Origin: Acinetobacter wuhouensis
Lineage (GTDB): Bacteria > Pseudomonadota > Gammaproteobacteria > Pseudomonadales > Moraxellaceae
NCBI RefSeq assembly: GCF_001696605.3
Contig: NZ_CP031716.1
Span: 3,286,001 to 3,350,000, forward strand
Length of the DNA stretch: 64,000 nucleotides
Reading direction: 5' to 3'
In this document: positions 1-9,006 of the stretch, piece by piece
Layout of the letters: each line of letters opens with the position of its first letter
How positions within the stretch are numbered: the stretch's first letter is position 1
Notes under the pieces: generated by a model
The model's input: only the letters and a program-made list of their open reading frames with translations
Told to the model about the DNA's origin: nothing
The model's database searches: none
Position numbers and translations under genes: made by a program

Positions 1-307
1 TGCATTGGATGAGTTAAATGCTGAACTTCAAGTTCGTGAAGACTTAAAAGCGGGTGGTTTAAAATCAAGCTATTTGATCGCGGATGCCAAAGGTTTAGAT
101 ACGCGTCACTTTGTTAAACAAGGCACTGAAACAGTAAAAACACCTGCGGGAACATACAACACCATTAAAGTTGTACTCACCCATGACAATAAAGCTAAAA
201 GCTCAATCTTTTGGTTAGCACCGCAATTAGACTATGCACCTGTGAAAATGTCACACGTCGATGGCAATACTTCTTATAACTTAACCTTAACAGGTTACAA
301 AAAATAA
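1..307 (+). CDS. DUF3108 family protein, C-terminal part (cut by window edge)
   Basis: The reading frame is open from the first bases, so only about the last 100 residues are present. The fragment has the beta-rich pattern of the DUF3108 family (periplasmic proteins of unknown function), with the segment TPAGTYNTIKV followed by an IFWLAP motif in which a charged residue is normally followed by a Trp-Leu pair. It ends in a short LTLTGYKK tail. No signal peptide can be judged because the start lies outside the window. The family assignment is by recognition of the motif pattern only. It lies about 100 bases upstream of xpt on the same strand, separated by a strong hairpin. Confidence 0.6.
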   Translation, partial: ALDELNAELQVREDLKAGGLKSSYLIADAKGLDTRHFVKQGTETVKTPAGTYNTIKVVLTHDNKAKSSIFWLAPQLDYAPVKMSHVDGNTSYNLTLTGYKK

Positions 308-350
308 GAGATTTTTCACCATTTAGTTAAATTCAGCTTGCATTTTTTTG

Positions 351-388
351 GGTGCTTTTTAAAATACGCCTTTGCTTTAAAAAGCACC
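351..388. other. perfect 13-bp inverted repeat in the xpt leader
   Basis: GGTGCTTTTTAAA (351-363) pairs perfectly with TTTAAAAAGCACC (376-388) around a 12-base loop. The 3' arm is followed by TTGCCC rather than a T-run, so it is not a canonical terminator for the upstream gene. It ends 22 bases before the GTG of xpt and could be a leader structure, an attenuator or a processed 3' end. Confidence 0.6.
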
Positions 389-398
389 TTGCCCTTAG

Positions 399-986
<588 letters not shown>

Positions 987-1013
987 TTTCGAACAAAGCC
1001 TGTATCTAAAATC

Positions 1014-1036
1014 GAGCGCGCTATGCGCTCTTTTTT
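1014..1036 (+). terminator. rho-independent terminator of xpt
   Basis: GAGCGC (1014-1019), loop GCTAT, GCGCTC (1025-1030), then six T. It lies 28 bases after the xpt stop codon. Confidence 0.85.
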
Positions 1037-1134
1037 ATACTTTTTGAAAATATAAGCATCATTTTGACCATTCATTTAACCTACATTTTCAACTATATTG
1101 TTGGAAGAAATAAAATTTAGGTCAATAAAATAGA

Positions 1135-1995
1135 ATGGAATCAATTACTCAGAATCTCATCAACTTACTCAATGTGCAGAAAATGGATGAATATCTTTTT
1201 CAGGGACAATGCACTGACCTGTTTGGAACACATTTATTTGGTGGGCAAATTCTTGGGCAGTCTCTAATTGCTGCCTCCAAAACCACAGATCGTCCTGCAC
1301 ATTCCTTACATGCTTATTTTATTCGCAGTGGTCGAACTGACCTACCTGTACTTTATAAAGTAGAAAATTTACGTGATGGTAAAAGCTTTGCCACTCGCCA
1401 AGTTTACGCACTACAAGACGGTGCAGTAATATTTTCTGCGATGATTTCCTTTGCCAAACCTGAACAAGGCTTGGAGTATCAAACTGCTGCACCAGAATAT
1501 CCTGTGCCAGAAAGCTTTAAATCAGAACAAGAGCTTAAAATACTCAATCAAGATGATATTCCTGAATTCATGCGTGAAGTTGTCATGCGCCAGTTTGATT
1601 TAAGAATGCATCCTGTGAATCCAGTCAATCCATTTCGCCCAGAAAAGGCTGGAGCAGAATATGCGGAATATGTGCAAACCTTTGACAAATTGACAAATGA
1701 GTTTGATATTCCCATGTTCCATCAAGCCATTTTGGCATATTACTCAGACTACAATCTGCTCACCACTTCGCTACGTCCACATGGAATCAGCTATGCCAAT
1801 GGTGGTGTTCGCAGTGCAAGCCTAGATCATGCGATTTATTTTCATAGTGAATTTCGTGTAGATGACTGGTTGCTCTATGACATGCATGCCACTCGATCAA
1901 GTCAATCACGTGGTATTAACTATGGTCAATTTTGGCAAAATGGTAAATTGGTCAGTAGTGTGACCCAAGAAAGTTTAATGCGAGTCCGCCCATAA
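1135..1995 (+). CDS. tesB: acyl-CoA thioesterase II
   Basis: Hydrolyses acyl-CoA to free fatty acid and CoA in the cytoplasm. The 286 residues form a double hotdog: an N-terminal half with LFGGQILGQSLIAA and HSLHAYFIRSG, and a C-terminal half with SLDHAIYFH, RSSQSRG and TQESLMR. These supply the Asp, Ser/Thr and Gln corresponding to the TesB Asp204-Thr228-Gln278 triad. A second family member begins beyond the right edge and ends at 63615. No operon partner is evident: the gene stands alone between xpt and a hypothetical gene. Physiological substrates cannot be read from sequence. Confidence 0.93.
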   Translation: MESITQNLINLLNVQKMDEYLFQGQCTDLFGTHLFGGQILGQSLIAASKTTDRPAHSLHAYFIRSGRTDLPVLYKVENLRDGKSFATRQVYALQDGAVIFSAMISFAKPEQGLEYQTAAPEYPVPESFKSEQELKILNQDDIPEFMREVVMRQFDLRMHPVNPVNPFRPEKAGAEYAEYVQTFDKLTNEFDIPMFHQAILAYYSDYNLLTTSLRPHGISYANGGVRSASLDHAIYFHSEFRVDDWLLYDMHATRSSQSRGINYGQFWQNGKLVSSVTQESLMRVRP

Positions 1996-2236
1996 AATTC
2001 ATGTTTGAAAGAAAATGACTTGATTCATGTTTCGATTGTATTCACATAAAATATAAAGACTTATCTGGTCTTTCGTTTACAATCAAAAATATGTCATGTA
2101 TCTGACATGGTTGTTTCAAGAGTTTTGAGTGATGAAATATTCTTAAATCACTATAAAATCAGATACTTTGAATAAAAATATAGATTAATCATGGCTTAAT
2201 AAAGAAAAATGGACTTTATTGAGTGAGTACAAATCA

Positions 2237-2599
2237 ATGACTGATGAACAAAGTGTAAGTTGCCCAAAGTGTGGCTCTACAGACCTAGAACGACGTGATC
2301 ACGAACAACTTTTAGGCAAAGCAGGCAGTGTGTTACTGACTTCCGCAGGTGCTGCTGCAGGAACAGTTGGTGGCGCAGCTTCTGGCGCTTCAATCGGTGC
2401 GGCAATTGGAACGGTTGCTGGCCCTTTAGGTGTCATCGTTGGTGGAACTGTCGGAACATTTGTCGGTGCAATTAGTGTCGGAATTACAGGTGGTTTCCTT
2501 GGTAATCGCTTTGGTAAAAAAGCTGGTGTGATTGTCGATCAAAATATTTTCTTTGATTATCAATGTAAAAGCTGTAAACACCGGTTTAATGTAAATTAA
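2237..2599 (+). CDS. small protein with split zinc ribbon and glycine-zipper membrane segment
   Basis: I do not recognise a named family. The 120-residue product starts with SCPKCGS (CxxC), then has a long Gly/Ala-rich hydrophobic stretch with repeated GxxxG-type spacing, and ends with YQCKSCKHRF (second CxxC). The two Cys pairs could form one zinc ribbon whose halves lie on the same side of a membrane hairpin made by the glycine zipper. The ATG at 2237 is preferred. The frame also allows a TTG at 2219, but neither start has a strong ribosome-binding site. It is a stand-alone gene with a possible hairpin terminator at 2631-2665. Confidence 0.75.
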   Translation: MTDEQSVSCPKCGSTDLERRDHEQLLGKAGSVLLTSAGAAAGTVGGAASGASIGAAIGTVAGPLGVIVGGTVGTFVGAISVGITGGFLGNRFGKKAGVIVDQNIFFDYQCKSCKHRFNVN

Positions 2600-2630
2600 T
2601 ACGATTATAAAATTCCTGTAAAAGAACGAT

Positions 2631-2665
2631 GCTCTTTTCAATGATTATTTACATCACAAAAGAGC
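2631..2665 (+). terminator. possible terminator after the zinc-ribbon gene
   Basis: GCTCTTTT (2631-2638) pairs with AAAAGAGC (2658-2665) around a 19-base loop and is followed by TTTGTTTATTT. The long loop makes this only a moderate candidate. Confidence 0.45.
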
Positions 2666-2755
2666 TTTGTTTATTTAGCATTCCAAATTATAAAATCTAT
2701 ACATAATTAAAATTTTGGAATCTTTGTGTTCCAAATTCAGGGTAAATTATAGAAA

Positions 2756-3694
2756 ATGCACATTAAAATTGAGCAATCTAAGCCATCCACAACAACATTA
2801 GAATTCGAGAACCATCAATTTTCAGACGAGGAAATTGAATATATTTTACAATGTAAACGCTTATTGGGACTGTCTTTTAAACAATGTATTCTTTCAGAAC
2901 ATCATTTTAAAAAAATTTCACAATTTCCGAAGTTGGTTAATCTAAATTTTGAAAATACCCAAGTTTCTGATGTCGCCCTAACCCACTTGTCTCAAATTCA
3001 AAGTTTAAATTACTTATTTATTGTAAATTCAAAATTGACTGGAGATGGTTTCAAATCTTTTGCAAATCATAAAAAGTTGGATTGCATTTGGGTCTGCAAT
3101 ACTCAGGTGAATGATCAAACCTTGCAATACTTTCTCAACATCCCAAAACTTTCAACCTTGTTACTACATGATACCCAAGTGAGTTTTGATGGCTTAATGG
3201 CTTTAGCACAACATCCTAAATTGCGAGTGATTGCTAATATGTTTAGTGCTGCACAAATTGCAGAATTCGAACAAAACCAACGTGATTTACAAAAGAAAAA
3301 TAAACAATATTTTAGTCATACTCAAGTTGAGGACGCCAAAGCTAAATTAATCCATTTCTTTGAAGCAATAAATCAATGGGAAGCATCTGCTGAACAAATT
3401 GGTTTCTGCGACGAACTTCAACAAAAATGCCAACAGATTTTTCAGCAATATTGTACAGATAAGCCACGTCATGGCTATCGCCCAGATGGTTTACATTATT
3501 CACATGCACCTAATTTCAGCTATACCGATGAAATCATGACTGATATTGACCATGCAAGTAAAAAGAAGCTGTATATTTTTACCCGTGATCGTTTAGAAGG
3601 GCAAAATCGCTATACATTGCTTCTCATCGAAGGTGAATGGCGTATTGATGAAAAACATCATTTTTCAGGTGGTTGGAAAAAATATGGGCTTTGA
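2756..3694 (+). CDS. leucine-rich-repeat protein with NTF2-like C-terminal domain
   Basis: The 312-residue protein has no signal peptide. Residues about 30-160 show four or five repeats of roughly 24 residues with the pattern L..L.F..T.VSD..L..L, typical of bacterial leucine-rich repeats. A charged linker follows at about 165-190. The last about 110 residues end in YIFTRDRLEGQNRYTLLLI, a Trp-Arg-Ile-Asp-Glu-Lys motif and a GGWKKYGL tail, which resembles the NTF2-fold immunity domains found next to secreted toxins. That resemblance is my inference. No toxin gene lies nearby. It could be an orphan immunity protein or simply a solitary cytoplasmic binding protein. Confidence 0.65.
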   Translation: MHIKIEQSKPSTTTLEFENHQFSDEEIEYILQCKRLLGLSFKQCILSEHHFKKISQFPKLVNLNFENTQVSDVALTHLSQIQSLNYLFIVNSKLTGDGFKSFANHKKLDCIWVCNTQVNDQTLQYFLNIPKLSTLLLHDTQVSFDGLMALAQHPKLRVIANMFSAAQIAEFEQNQRDLQKKNKQYFSHTQVEDAKAKLIHFFEAINQWEASAEQIGFCDELQQKCQQIFQQYCTDKPRHGYRPDGLHYSHAPNFSYTDEIMTDIDHASKKKLYIFTRDRLEGQNRYTLLLIEGEWRIDEKHHFSGGWKKYGL

Positions 3695-3727
3695 TGCTAA
3701 TTGTATATTAGGCTTAATTAGCATCAA
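3691..3727. terminator. bidirectional terminator between convergent genes
   Basis: TTGATGCTAATT (3691-3702) and AATTAGCATCAA (3716-3727) are perfect 12-bp arms around a 13-base loop. The left arm includes the stop codon of the upstream plus-strand gene, and the hairpin lies 9 bases from the wrbA stop on the other strand. Confidence 0.7.
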
Positions 3728-3736
3728 ATTTAAAAC

Positions 3737-4330
3737 TTAAACACTCAGTTTTCTCACCACCTCACCCAAACGCTTCCCTTGTGTTTCACATAATGACTTT
3801 TCATCTATACTTAAACTTTGATCATGGCGTGGTCCACTGACATGCGTTGCACCATACGGCGTTCCGCCTGATTTGGTATTCGATAATGCTGGATTGGCAT
3901 TGGTTAACCCCATGATCATCATGCCATGATGGAACAATGGAGGTAACATAGTCAAAAGCGTACTTTCCTGACCGCCATGCATCGAACCAGATGAGGTGAA
4001 TACACAAGCTGGCTTATTATGCAAAGCACCATTGAGCCAAAGGCTTGTGGTTTGATCCCAAAAATATTTCATTTCCGAAGCCATATTACCAAAACGTGTT
4101 GGAGAACCGAGTGCCAAACCTGCACAGTTTTGCAAATCATCCAAGGTACAGTAAATATCACCCTCTTCTGGAATACTGGCTTGTGCTTCTGTCACAACAG
4201 TTGATAAATTGGGCACTGTACGAATTTTTACAGCAATACCTGCGGCTTCAATACCATTTGCAATCAAATGCGCCATTTCTTTGGTTGAACCATATTTACT
4301 GTAATACAGAACTAAAACATAGGTTTGCAT
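3737..4330 (-). CDS. wrbA: NAD(P)H:quinone oxidoreductase, WrbA type
   Basis: Flavodoxin-fold FMN enzyme that reduces quinones by two electrons and limits semiquinone formation in the cytoplasm. The N-terminus has the FMN phosphate loop (YYSKYGSTKEMA, residues 9-20). SPTRFGNMASEMKYF and TSSGSMHGGQE are the WrbA signature loops, and the C-terminal part has GGTPYGATHVSGP. The length of 197 residues is normal for WrbA. Start is the ATG at 4330. It is convergent with the LRR gene and divergent from the YihY gene. Confidence 0.93.
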   Translation of the reverse strand: MQTYVLVLYYSKYGSTKEMAHLIANGIEAAGIAVKIRTVPNLSTVVTEAQASIPEEGDIYCTLDDLQNCAGLALGSPTRFGNMASEMKYFWDQTTSLWLNGALHNKPACVFTSSGSMHGGQESTLLTMLPPLFHHGMMIMGLTNANPALSNTKSGGTPYGATHVSGPRHDQSLSIDEKSLCETQGKRLGEVVRKLSV

Positions 4331-4443
4331 AATTTTTTAAACATGTGAAAAAGAAAACTATACGGTATTTTGCTGTATTTTTGGTTAAGCTGTAACAGTA
4401 AAGCTGAATAAACACGATGAAAATAAATTGAGATAGATTAAAT

Positions 4444-5688
4444 ATGCTGGATTTACTGAAAAAACTTCCCTTTTATGACAAAACTTGGTTTCAGTTTATC
4501 TTGTTTGTTATTCGCCGTTTTGAAGCGGATCGTTGTCGTGATCAGGCTGGTTCTTTAACCTATACCACGCTATTTGCTGTTGTACCGATGTTGACGGTTT
4601 TTCTGGTGATTATCTCTTCAATTAAAGCACTTGAACCCGCTCGACAACAGCTTCAACAAATGATTTATAGCAACTTCCTGCCGAAAACCAGTATTGCATT
4701 TGATAAAGCCTTTAATGTCTTTACCGATAACTCCAGTAATTTAACAGTCATCGGGGTGCTGTTTCTATTCGTAACAACTGTGCTCATGCTGACCAGTATT
4801 GAAACTGTATTTAACCGTATTTGGCGTGTCCAAGAAACCCGTAATGGCATTATCGGCTTTATGCGCTATTGGACGATCATTTCTCTTGGACCAATTTTAC
4901 TGGGAAGTGCCTTTGTCATTTCTTCTGCTATGGCATCAATGAGTGTCCTGAGTAATAACTTTGCTGGTTATCAGGTGGATAGCTCCATCTTATTGATGTT
5001 GGTTTCCTTTGGCTTAACTGTTTTAGGCTTTTTCATTCTCTATTGGACTATTCCAAATCGCAGTATTCCAATTCAAGCTGCGGCAATAGCAGGATTATTT
5101 GGTGCAATCGCTTTTGAATTATTGAAAAATCTTTTTGGTTTTGTCATGGCGAATTTCACCAGTTATACCATTGTGTATGGTGCATTTGCAGCGATCCCAA
5201 TTTTCCTACTCTGGATTTTCCTCTCATGGAATATTGTGCTTTTGGGCGTTGAGATTAGTTATGCACTGACCGCATTTCATACAGGGAAAATTCAGACTCG
5301 CCACCCCGTTTTGATGATGCTCGATATTTTAGAACTATTTTATAAAAAGCAAAAAACAGGTGAAGTAGTCACCGATGTCGAAGCCCTAGATATTTTAGGA
5401 CGCGGTGAAATTGGACGTTGGCCTGTCTATGTACAATTATTAGAAAAACAGAATTTAATCAAACGTACTGATAATAATGAGTATGTTTTGGTGAGAAATC
5501 TTGATGAAATTGATTTTTGGTCATTTTATACCTCATTGCCATATACCTTGCCACGCCGTAAGGATGTCGAACATGTCCATGACGATGATGTGTGGATGAA
5601 GCATATCGGACCAACATTGATCGAATCTGATGAATATTTGGCAGCGAAGTTATCTATTCCGCTTTCAACCATTTTAGATGATAAATAG
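4444..5688 (+). CDS. YihY/BrkB family inner-membrane protein
   Basis: The 414-residue protein carries the YihY family signature: a cytoplasmic start ending in FEADRCRDQAGSLTYTTLFAVVP, then about six membrane segments (residues about 40-270), including NRIWRV after the second and the VYGAFAAIPIFLLWIFLSW segment. A hydrophilic C-terminal domain of about 130 residues (270-414) has a winged-helix-like part. Members were once called ribonuclease BN by mistake, and their transport or structural role is unsettled. It is a single gene, ending in an unusual repeat-rich terminator region at 5715. Confidence 0.88.
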   Translation: MLDLLKKLPFYDKTWFQFILFVIRRFEADRCRDQAGSLTYTTLFAVVPMLTVFLVIISSIKALEPARQQLQQMIYSNFLPKTSIAFDKAFNVFTDNSSNLTVIGVLFLFVTTVLMLTSIETVFNRIWRVQETRNGIIGFMRYWTIISLGPILLGSAFVISSAMASMSVLSNNFAGYQVDSSILLMLVSFGLTVLGFFILYWTIPNRSIPIQAAAIAGLFGAIAFELLKNLFGFVMANFTSYTIVYGAFAAIPIFLLWIFLSWNIVLLGVEISYALTAFHTGKIQTRHPVLMMLDILELFYKKQKTGEVVTDVEALDILGRGEIGRWPVYVQLLEKQNLIKRTDNNEYVLVRNLDEIDFWSFYTSLPYTLPRRKDVEHVHDDDVWMKHIGPTLIESDEYLAAKLSIPLSTILDDK

Positions 5689-5714
5689 CTGATTATTTGT
5701 CAATAAATAATACG

Positions 5715-5773
5715 ATTCTCAAGTGCATGCTTCACTTGAGAATTTTGCATTTGAGAACCTTGCACTTGAGAAT
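5715..5773. repeat. hairpin plus three 15-bp tandem repeats
   Basis: ATTCTCAAGTG (5715-5725) pairs with CACTTGAGAAT (5733-5743). That second arm then recurs with a 15-base period as CATTTGAGAAC (5748-5758) and CACTTGAGAAT (5763-5773). It lies between the convergent YihY and EamA genes and probably acts as a terminator in which one arm has been tandemly duplicated. Confidence 0.65.
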
Positions 5774-5799
5774 CATCACATAATACATTGAAAATAAGA

Positions 5800-6723
5800 T
5801 CACTCAGAAATGTGCAATACTTTACGTTGAATCCATCCTTGTAAACTCACCACTAAAATTCCCAACATCACCAAAGCAGTACCAATCATAAAATTTACTT
5901 CAAGCTTTTCATCTAAGAAAATAATACCGAATGCGATCCCGAACAGCGGTGTGAGGAATGAAAATACCCCAAGATGATTAGCTAGATAGTTTCTCAATAA
6001 CCAAAACCAAATCATCAAACTAGCAAAAGACATAATCAAAGTATGAAATACCAAACTTGAAAAGGTTAACATTGTCCAACGAATTTCAGTTTGCCCCAAA
6101 GCAAAAGCCATAGGCATGAGTAGAATAAAACCGCCCATCAACTGATAAAACAAAGTTTGTGTCGGATGCGCTTCGGCAAGTTTGGTTAAACGTAATGAAA
6201 TGGTGGTGAGCGCCCACATGATCCCTGCAAGTAAAGCCATCGCATCGCCCAAAAGCACTTTGGAGAATTGCCCAGTTTGGCTATCTTTGCCCATAAAAGT
6301 AACGACAATCCCCACGAAGGCTATGAAGATTCCTGTCCATTGCAAAGCAGAAAGTCGTTCAGAGGCAAATTTCCAATTTAGCCCCAATGCGACAAAAATC
6401 GGTGCGGTATAGAGTAAAACTACGGTATGTGATGCAGAAGTAAAACGTAAAGCTTCTGCAACGAGAAAGAATTCGGCTGAGAATAAAAATGCCAACCACA
6501 TCCCTGCCAGTAAATAATCTTTGGAGAATAAGCCGACACCTTGCGGAAGTCGAATCAATGGATAAACCATCAATGCAGAAAGCCCACATCGAATTGCGAT
6601 TTGCATGATTGGTGCAATATCTACGGCTGCAAGCTTCAAAACCACTTGTTGCAAGCCCCAAATCATACACAGCATGATCATTAAACCTGATGCTTTGGCA
6701 TCAAGAGCTTTACGCATATCCAC
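5800..6723 (-). CDS. EamA/DMT family transporter
   Basis: Inner-membrane protein of 307 residues with about ten hydrophobic segments in two EamA repeats. The first starts near LMIMLCMIWGLQQVVLKLA and the second near LLGDAMALLAGIMWALTTI. Each repeat holds the family-typical small-residue and Trp-rich first helix, and the second ends with LTPLFGIAFGIIFLDEKL. Family members export amino acids, nucleosides or other metabolites, but the substrate is not predictable. It is transcribed divergently from the AraC-type regulator at 6826, with about 100 bases between them, so the regulator is a reasonable candidate for its control. Confidence 0.88.
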   Translation of the reverse strand: MDMRKALDAKASGLMIMLCMIWGLQQVVLKLAAVDIAPIMQIAIRCGLSALMVYPLIRLPQGVGLFSKDYLLAGMWLAFLFSAEFFLVAEALRFTSASHTVVLLYTAPIFVALGLNWKFASERLSALQWTGIFIAFVGIVVTFMGKDSQTGQFSKVLLGDAMALLAGIMWALTTISLRLTKLAEAHPTQTLFYQLMGGFILLMPMAFALGQTEIRWTMLTFSSLVFHTLIMSFASLMIWFWLLRNYLANHLGVFSFLTPLFGIAFGIIFLDEKLEVNFMIGTALVMLGILVVSLQGWIQRKVLHISE

Positions 6724-6825
6724 GATATTTATCTCAACAGAACAATAACACCACTATAATCCTGTCGTTTTTATAAGATATACTCCAAGACAGACAATTC
6801 ATCATCAAATTCAGGCAAATTTCAG

Positions 6826-7632
6826 ATGCCCCATAAAATCAATAAAAAAGCCCTACAAGCTGAAAATTACACTCGATTATTGACCAATGATGAAATTGAA
6901 GCACCGCTTTGGATTGATTTTCGAGATGATCCTGCATTATCTATTTATCCACTTCATGGGCATGCTTGGGGAGAATTTGTTTATGCCTTTAATGGTGTGA
7001 TGGAGGTGAATATTGACCAGACCAACTATATTACCCCACCCCCTTATGGCTTGTGGTTACCCCCGAATTTGCAACATAGTGGTTTAAACCGTACCTCGGT
7101 ATCCCATGCAACCTTGTATATTCACGAATCATTATGCCAACAACTGCCACAACAGGCAGGGATCTTATTAACCGCACCTTTGGTCAGTGTGATTTTATTG
7201 CATTTAAAACAACACCCGATTACGGATACAGCCGAACATTTACGACTCTTACAAGTGCTTCTTGATCAATTACACCATGCACAATATGTGGCAAGTTATT
7301 TACCACATACCGATCATCCGACACTCAAGCAAATTTTGAATTATCTACATGACAATCCAGCAGATCAAAGTGCTCTGTCTGAACTGGCTATGCAGATCAA
7401 TACCACAGAACGCACCCTTGCGCGTTTGGCACAAAAAGAACTGAGCATGTCGTTAAATGAATGGCGACAACGCTTAAAAGTCATGAAAGCCATGAGCATG
7501 TTAAGTGAGGGAAAAACCGTTGAAGGCATTGCACTAGATTTGGGTTATGCCAATGCCTCGGCTTTTATTGCAATGTTTAAGCGTTGGATGGAAGTGACGC
7601 CTGATCAATTTAGAAAATCTTTTGAAGTCTGA
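6826..7632 (+). CDS. AraC family transcriptional regulator
   Basis: The 268-residue protein combines an N-terminal cupin-like sensor (residues about 20-110, with HGHAWGEFVYAFNGVMEVN and a PPYGLWLPPNLQHSG stretch) and a C-terminal pair of helix-turn-helix motifs (about 165-265). The latter include INTTERTLARLAQKELSM and the final VTPDQFRKSF that closes AraC/XylS domains. The divergent arrangement with the EamA transporter is common for regulator/exporter pairs. The inducer is unknown. It is convergent with the membrane protein gene that ends 1 base downstream on the other strand. Confidence 0.9.
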   Translation: MPHKINKKALQAENYTRLLTNDEIEAPLWIDFRDDPALSIYPLHGHAWGEFVYAFNGVMEVNIDQTNYITPPPYGLWLPPNLQHSGLNRTSVSHATLYIHESLCQQLPQQAGILLTAPLVSVILLHLKQHPITDTAEHLRLLQVLLDQLHHAQYVASYLPHTDHPTLKQILNYLHDNPADQSALSELAMQINTTERTLARLAQKELSMSLNEWRQRLKVMKAMSMLSEGKTVEGIALDLGYANASAFIAMFKRWMEVTPDQFRKSFEV

Positions 7633-7633
7633 T

Positions 7634-8317
7634 TTAAGCCGCAAGTTTTAATTTCCGTTGCCCACTACGGCGATATAATACGGCCAAAATCAAGGTTGGA
7701 ATCACAAATCCAATCGCCACAAAAATACCATGAGTGATTGAAGCATTTGGTTCAGGTAGCATTGCCACATGTTTCATTGGCGATGTCCACGGTGACATTT
7801 GCACAGCCAACAATCCAATCAAAACCACTTGCCAGAAGATATTCTCGCCCTGCTTTTTATGCTGAATAAATGCATAAGCCAATAGAACAATTGAAAATAC
7901 AATTTCTAAAACCCATGCACCTATTCCCAATTTGCCCCATAACCCCAAACCTAGATGTTGTTGCGCAAAGGGATACAATGCCATATCAGCATTATGCATC
8001 GGCAAGTCTGCGATAAAATGCAGAAAACAAGATAAGGTCGCAATGATGGCGATTTGCTTATTTTTTAAAAATAACGCACCCCAAAAGAGCGACCAAATGA
8101 TTGCCATCAATAAAGAATGATCCCAATCAATAAAGGTCAAATCAAAATATAAATAAGGTAAAGCATCCAAATTTGGCGTAACTTTTTCGATGCCTGTCGC
8201 CACCAAAGTCCCATTAATTAAGTCTAAAAACCCTGCTCCCAAGATGACAGGTAAAACAGGTGTTTGTGGATATTTGGCTTTTAATGCCATGCCTACTGCA
8301 AAGTGTCCAAAATACAT
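7634..8317 (-). CDS. YdjM-like integral membrane protein (putative metal-dependent hydrolase)
   Basis: The 227-residue protein has five or six membrane segments. It shows the conserved polar residues of the YdjM/DUF457 type: His5 in FGHFAVG, an Asp in AGFLDL, DWDHSLL and a His-x-x-x-Asp pair in FLHFIADLP. This family is annotated as membrane-bound hydrolase, but activity is unproven. It follows the TetR gene on the same strand. A perfect 7-bp-arm inverted repeat lies 28 bases upstream of its start and matches one at the TetR promoter, so it is probably repressed by that regulator. Confidence 0.75.
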   Translation of the reverse strand: MYFGHFAVGMALKAKYPQTPVLPVILGAGFLDLINGTLVATGIEKVTPNLDALPYLYFDLTFIDWDHSLLMAIIWSLFWGALFLKNKQIAIIATLSCFLHFIADLPMHNADMALYPFAQQHLGLGLWGKLGIGAWVLEIVFSIVLLAYAFIQHKKQGENIFWQVVLIGLLAVQMSPWTSPMKHVAMLPEPNASITHGIFVAIGFVIPTLILAVLYRRSGQRKLKLAA

Positions 8318-8345
8318 GTGAATACCTCATGAATGAATAAAACTT

Positions 8346-8363
8346 ACTGAACAAACGTTCAGT
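8346..8363. promoter_or_regulatory. TetR-type operator upstream of the YdjM-like gene
   Basis: ACTGAAC-AAAC-GTTCAGT has perfect 7-bp arms. A near copy lies at 9007-9024 upstream of the TetR gene, which supports recognition by that TetR protein. Confidence 0.65.
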
Positions 8364-8378
8364 TAAAAATTAAAAAAT

Positions 8379-8996
8379 TTAAGAAATCGGTGCCCAAAGC
8401 ATCAAAGTATGCTCAACAATCGCCTGACGATCTTGTTGCTTTGACAATGAGTAACCCACATTCATATTCAATAATTTCCCCAAAGCATATTGGATGCTCA
8501 TGGCAAGAAACTGTTGTGCAGACAATTCAAAATTCATCTCACGCACTTCACCCAAAGCACAACGTTGTCTTAATAGATTTGCCAACCATTCAATCCGCGA
8601 ACGAATCACATTTTGAATAATATGTACTTCTTCAAGCCCCATCACATCACTTTCACGCATGATAATTTTCAATAATTCAGGGCTTTGATTAAAAAGTTGC
8701 TCGCACATTTCATAAAGTGTTGCTAAAACAATGGCTAAGGGCTGTTGTTCTAAATTGTGATTTTTTTGGTTCAAGGTCATCAACACTTCAGCCAGACCTT
8801 GTTGCACCATGACTGCTAAAATTTCACGCTTTCCACCTGAAAAATGATGGTAGAGAATCCCTTCCGACATATCTAGAGACTTCGCCAAGGCACGAATCGA
8901 CGTATTGGCATAGCCTTTTTCAGCAAATAATTTTCTTGCTTGTACCAATAATTTCTCTTTAGTTTCTTGCGCTTGGTCTTGACGTAAATTTGCCAT
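8379..8996 (-). CDS. TetR/AcrR family transcriptional regulator
   Basis: The roughly 205-residue repressor has an N-terminal helix-turn-helix (ARKLFAEKGYANTSIRALA, then LDMSEGILYHHFSGGKREIL) and an all-helical ligand-binding remainder. The ATG at 8996 is chosen over an in-frame GTG at 9008, because the GTG overlaps the apparent operator at 9007-9024. The operator next to its own start predicts autoregulation, and the second operator at 8346 predicts control of the following membrane protein gene. Ligand unknown. Confidence 0.9.
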   Translation of the reverse strand: MANLRQDQAQETKEKLLVQARKLFAEKGYANTSIRALAKSLDMSEGILYHHFSGGKREILAVMVQQGLAEVLMTLNQKNHNLEQQPLAIVLATLYEMCEQLFNQSPELLKIIMRESDVMGLEEVHIIQNVIRSRIEWLANLLRQRCALGEVREMNFELSAQQFLAMSIQYALGKLLNMNVGYSLSKQQDRQAIVEHTLMLWAPIS

Positions 8997-9006
8997 CAAT
9001 ATTTTC

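Noticed and set aside
1135..1995. The two TesB genes at the window edges as boundaries of a duplicated segment
   Set aside because: The proteins are clearly diverged and the flanking genes differ, so they are old paralogues rather than ends of a recent duplication.
2055..2073. AAAGAC...GTCTTT hairpin after tesB as a terminator
   Set aside because: The stem is only six A/T-rich pairs without a T-run.
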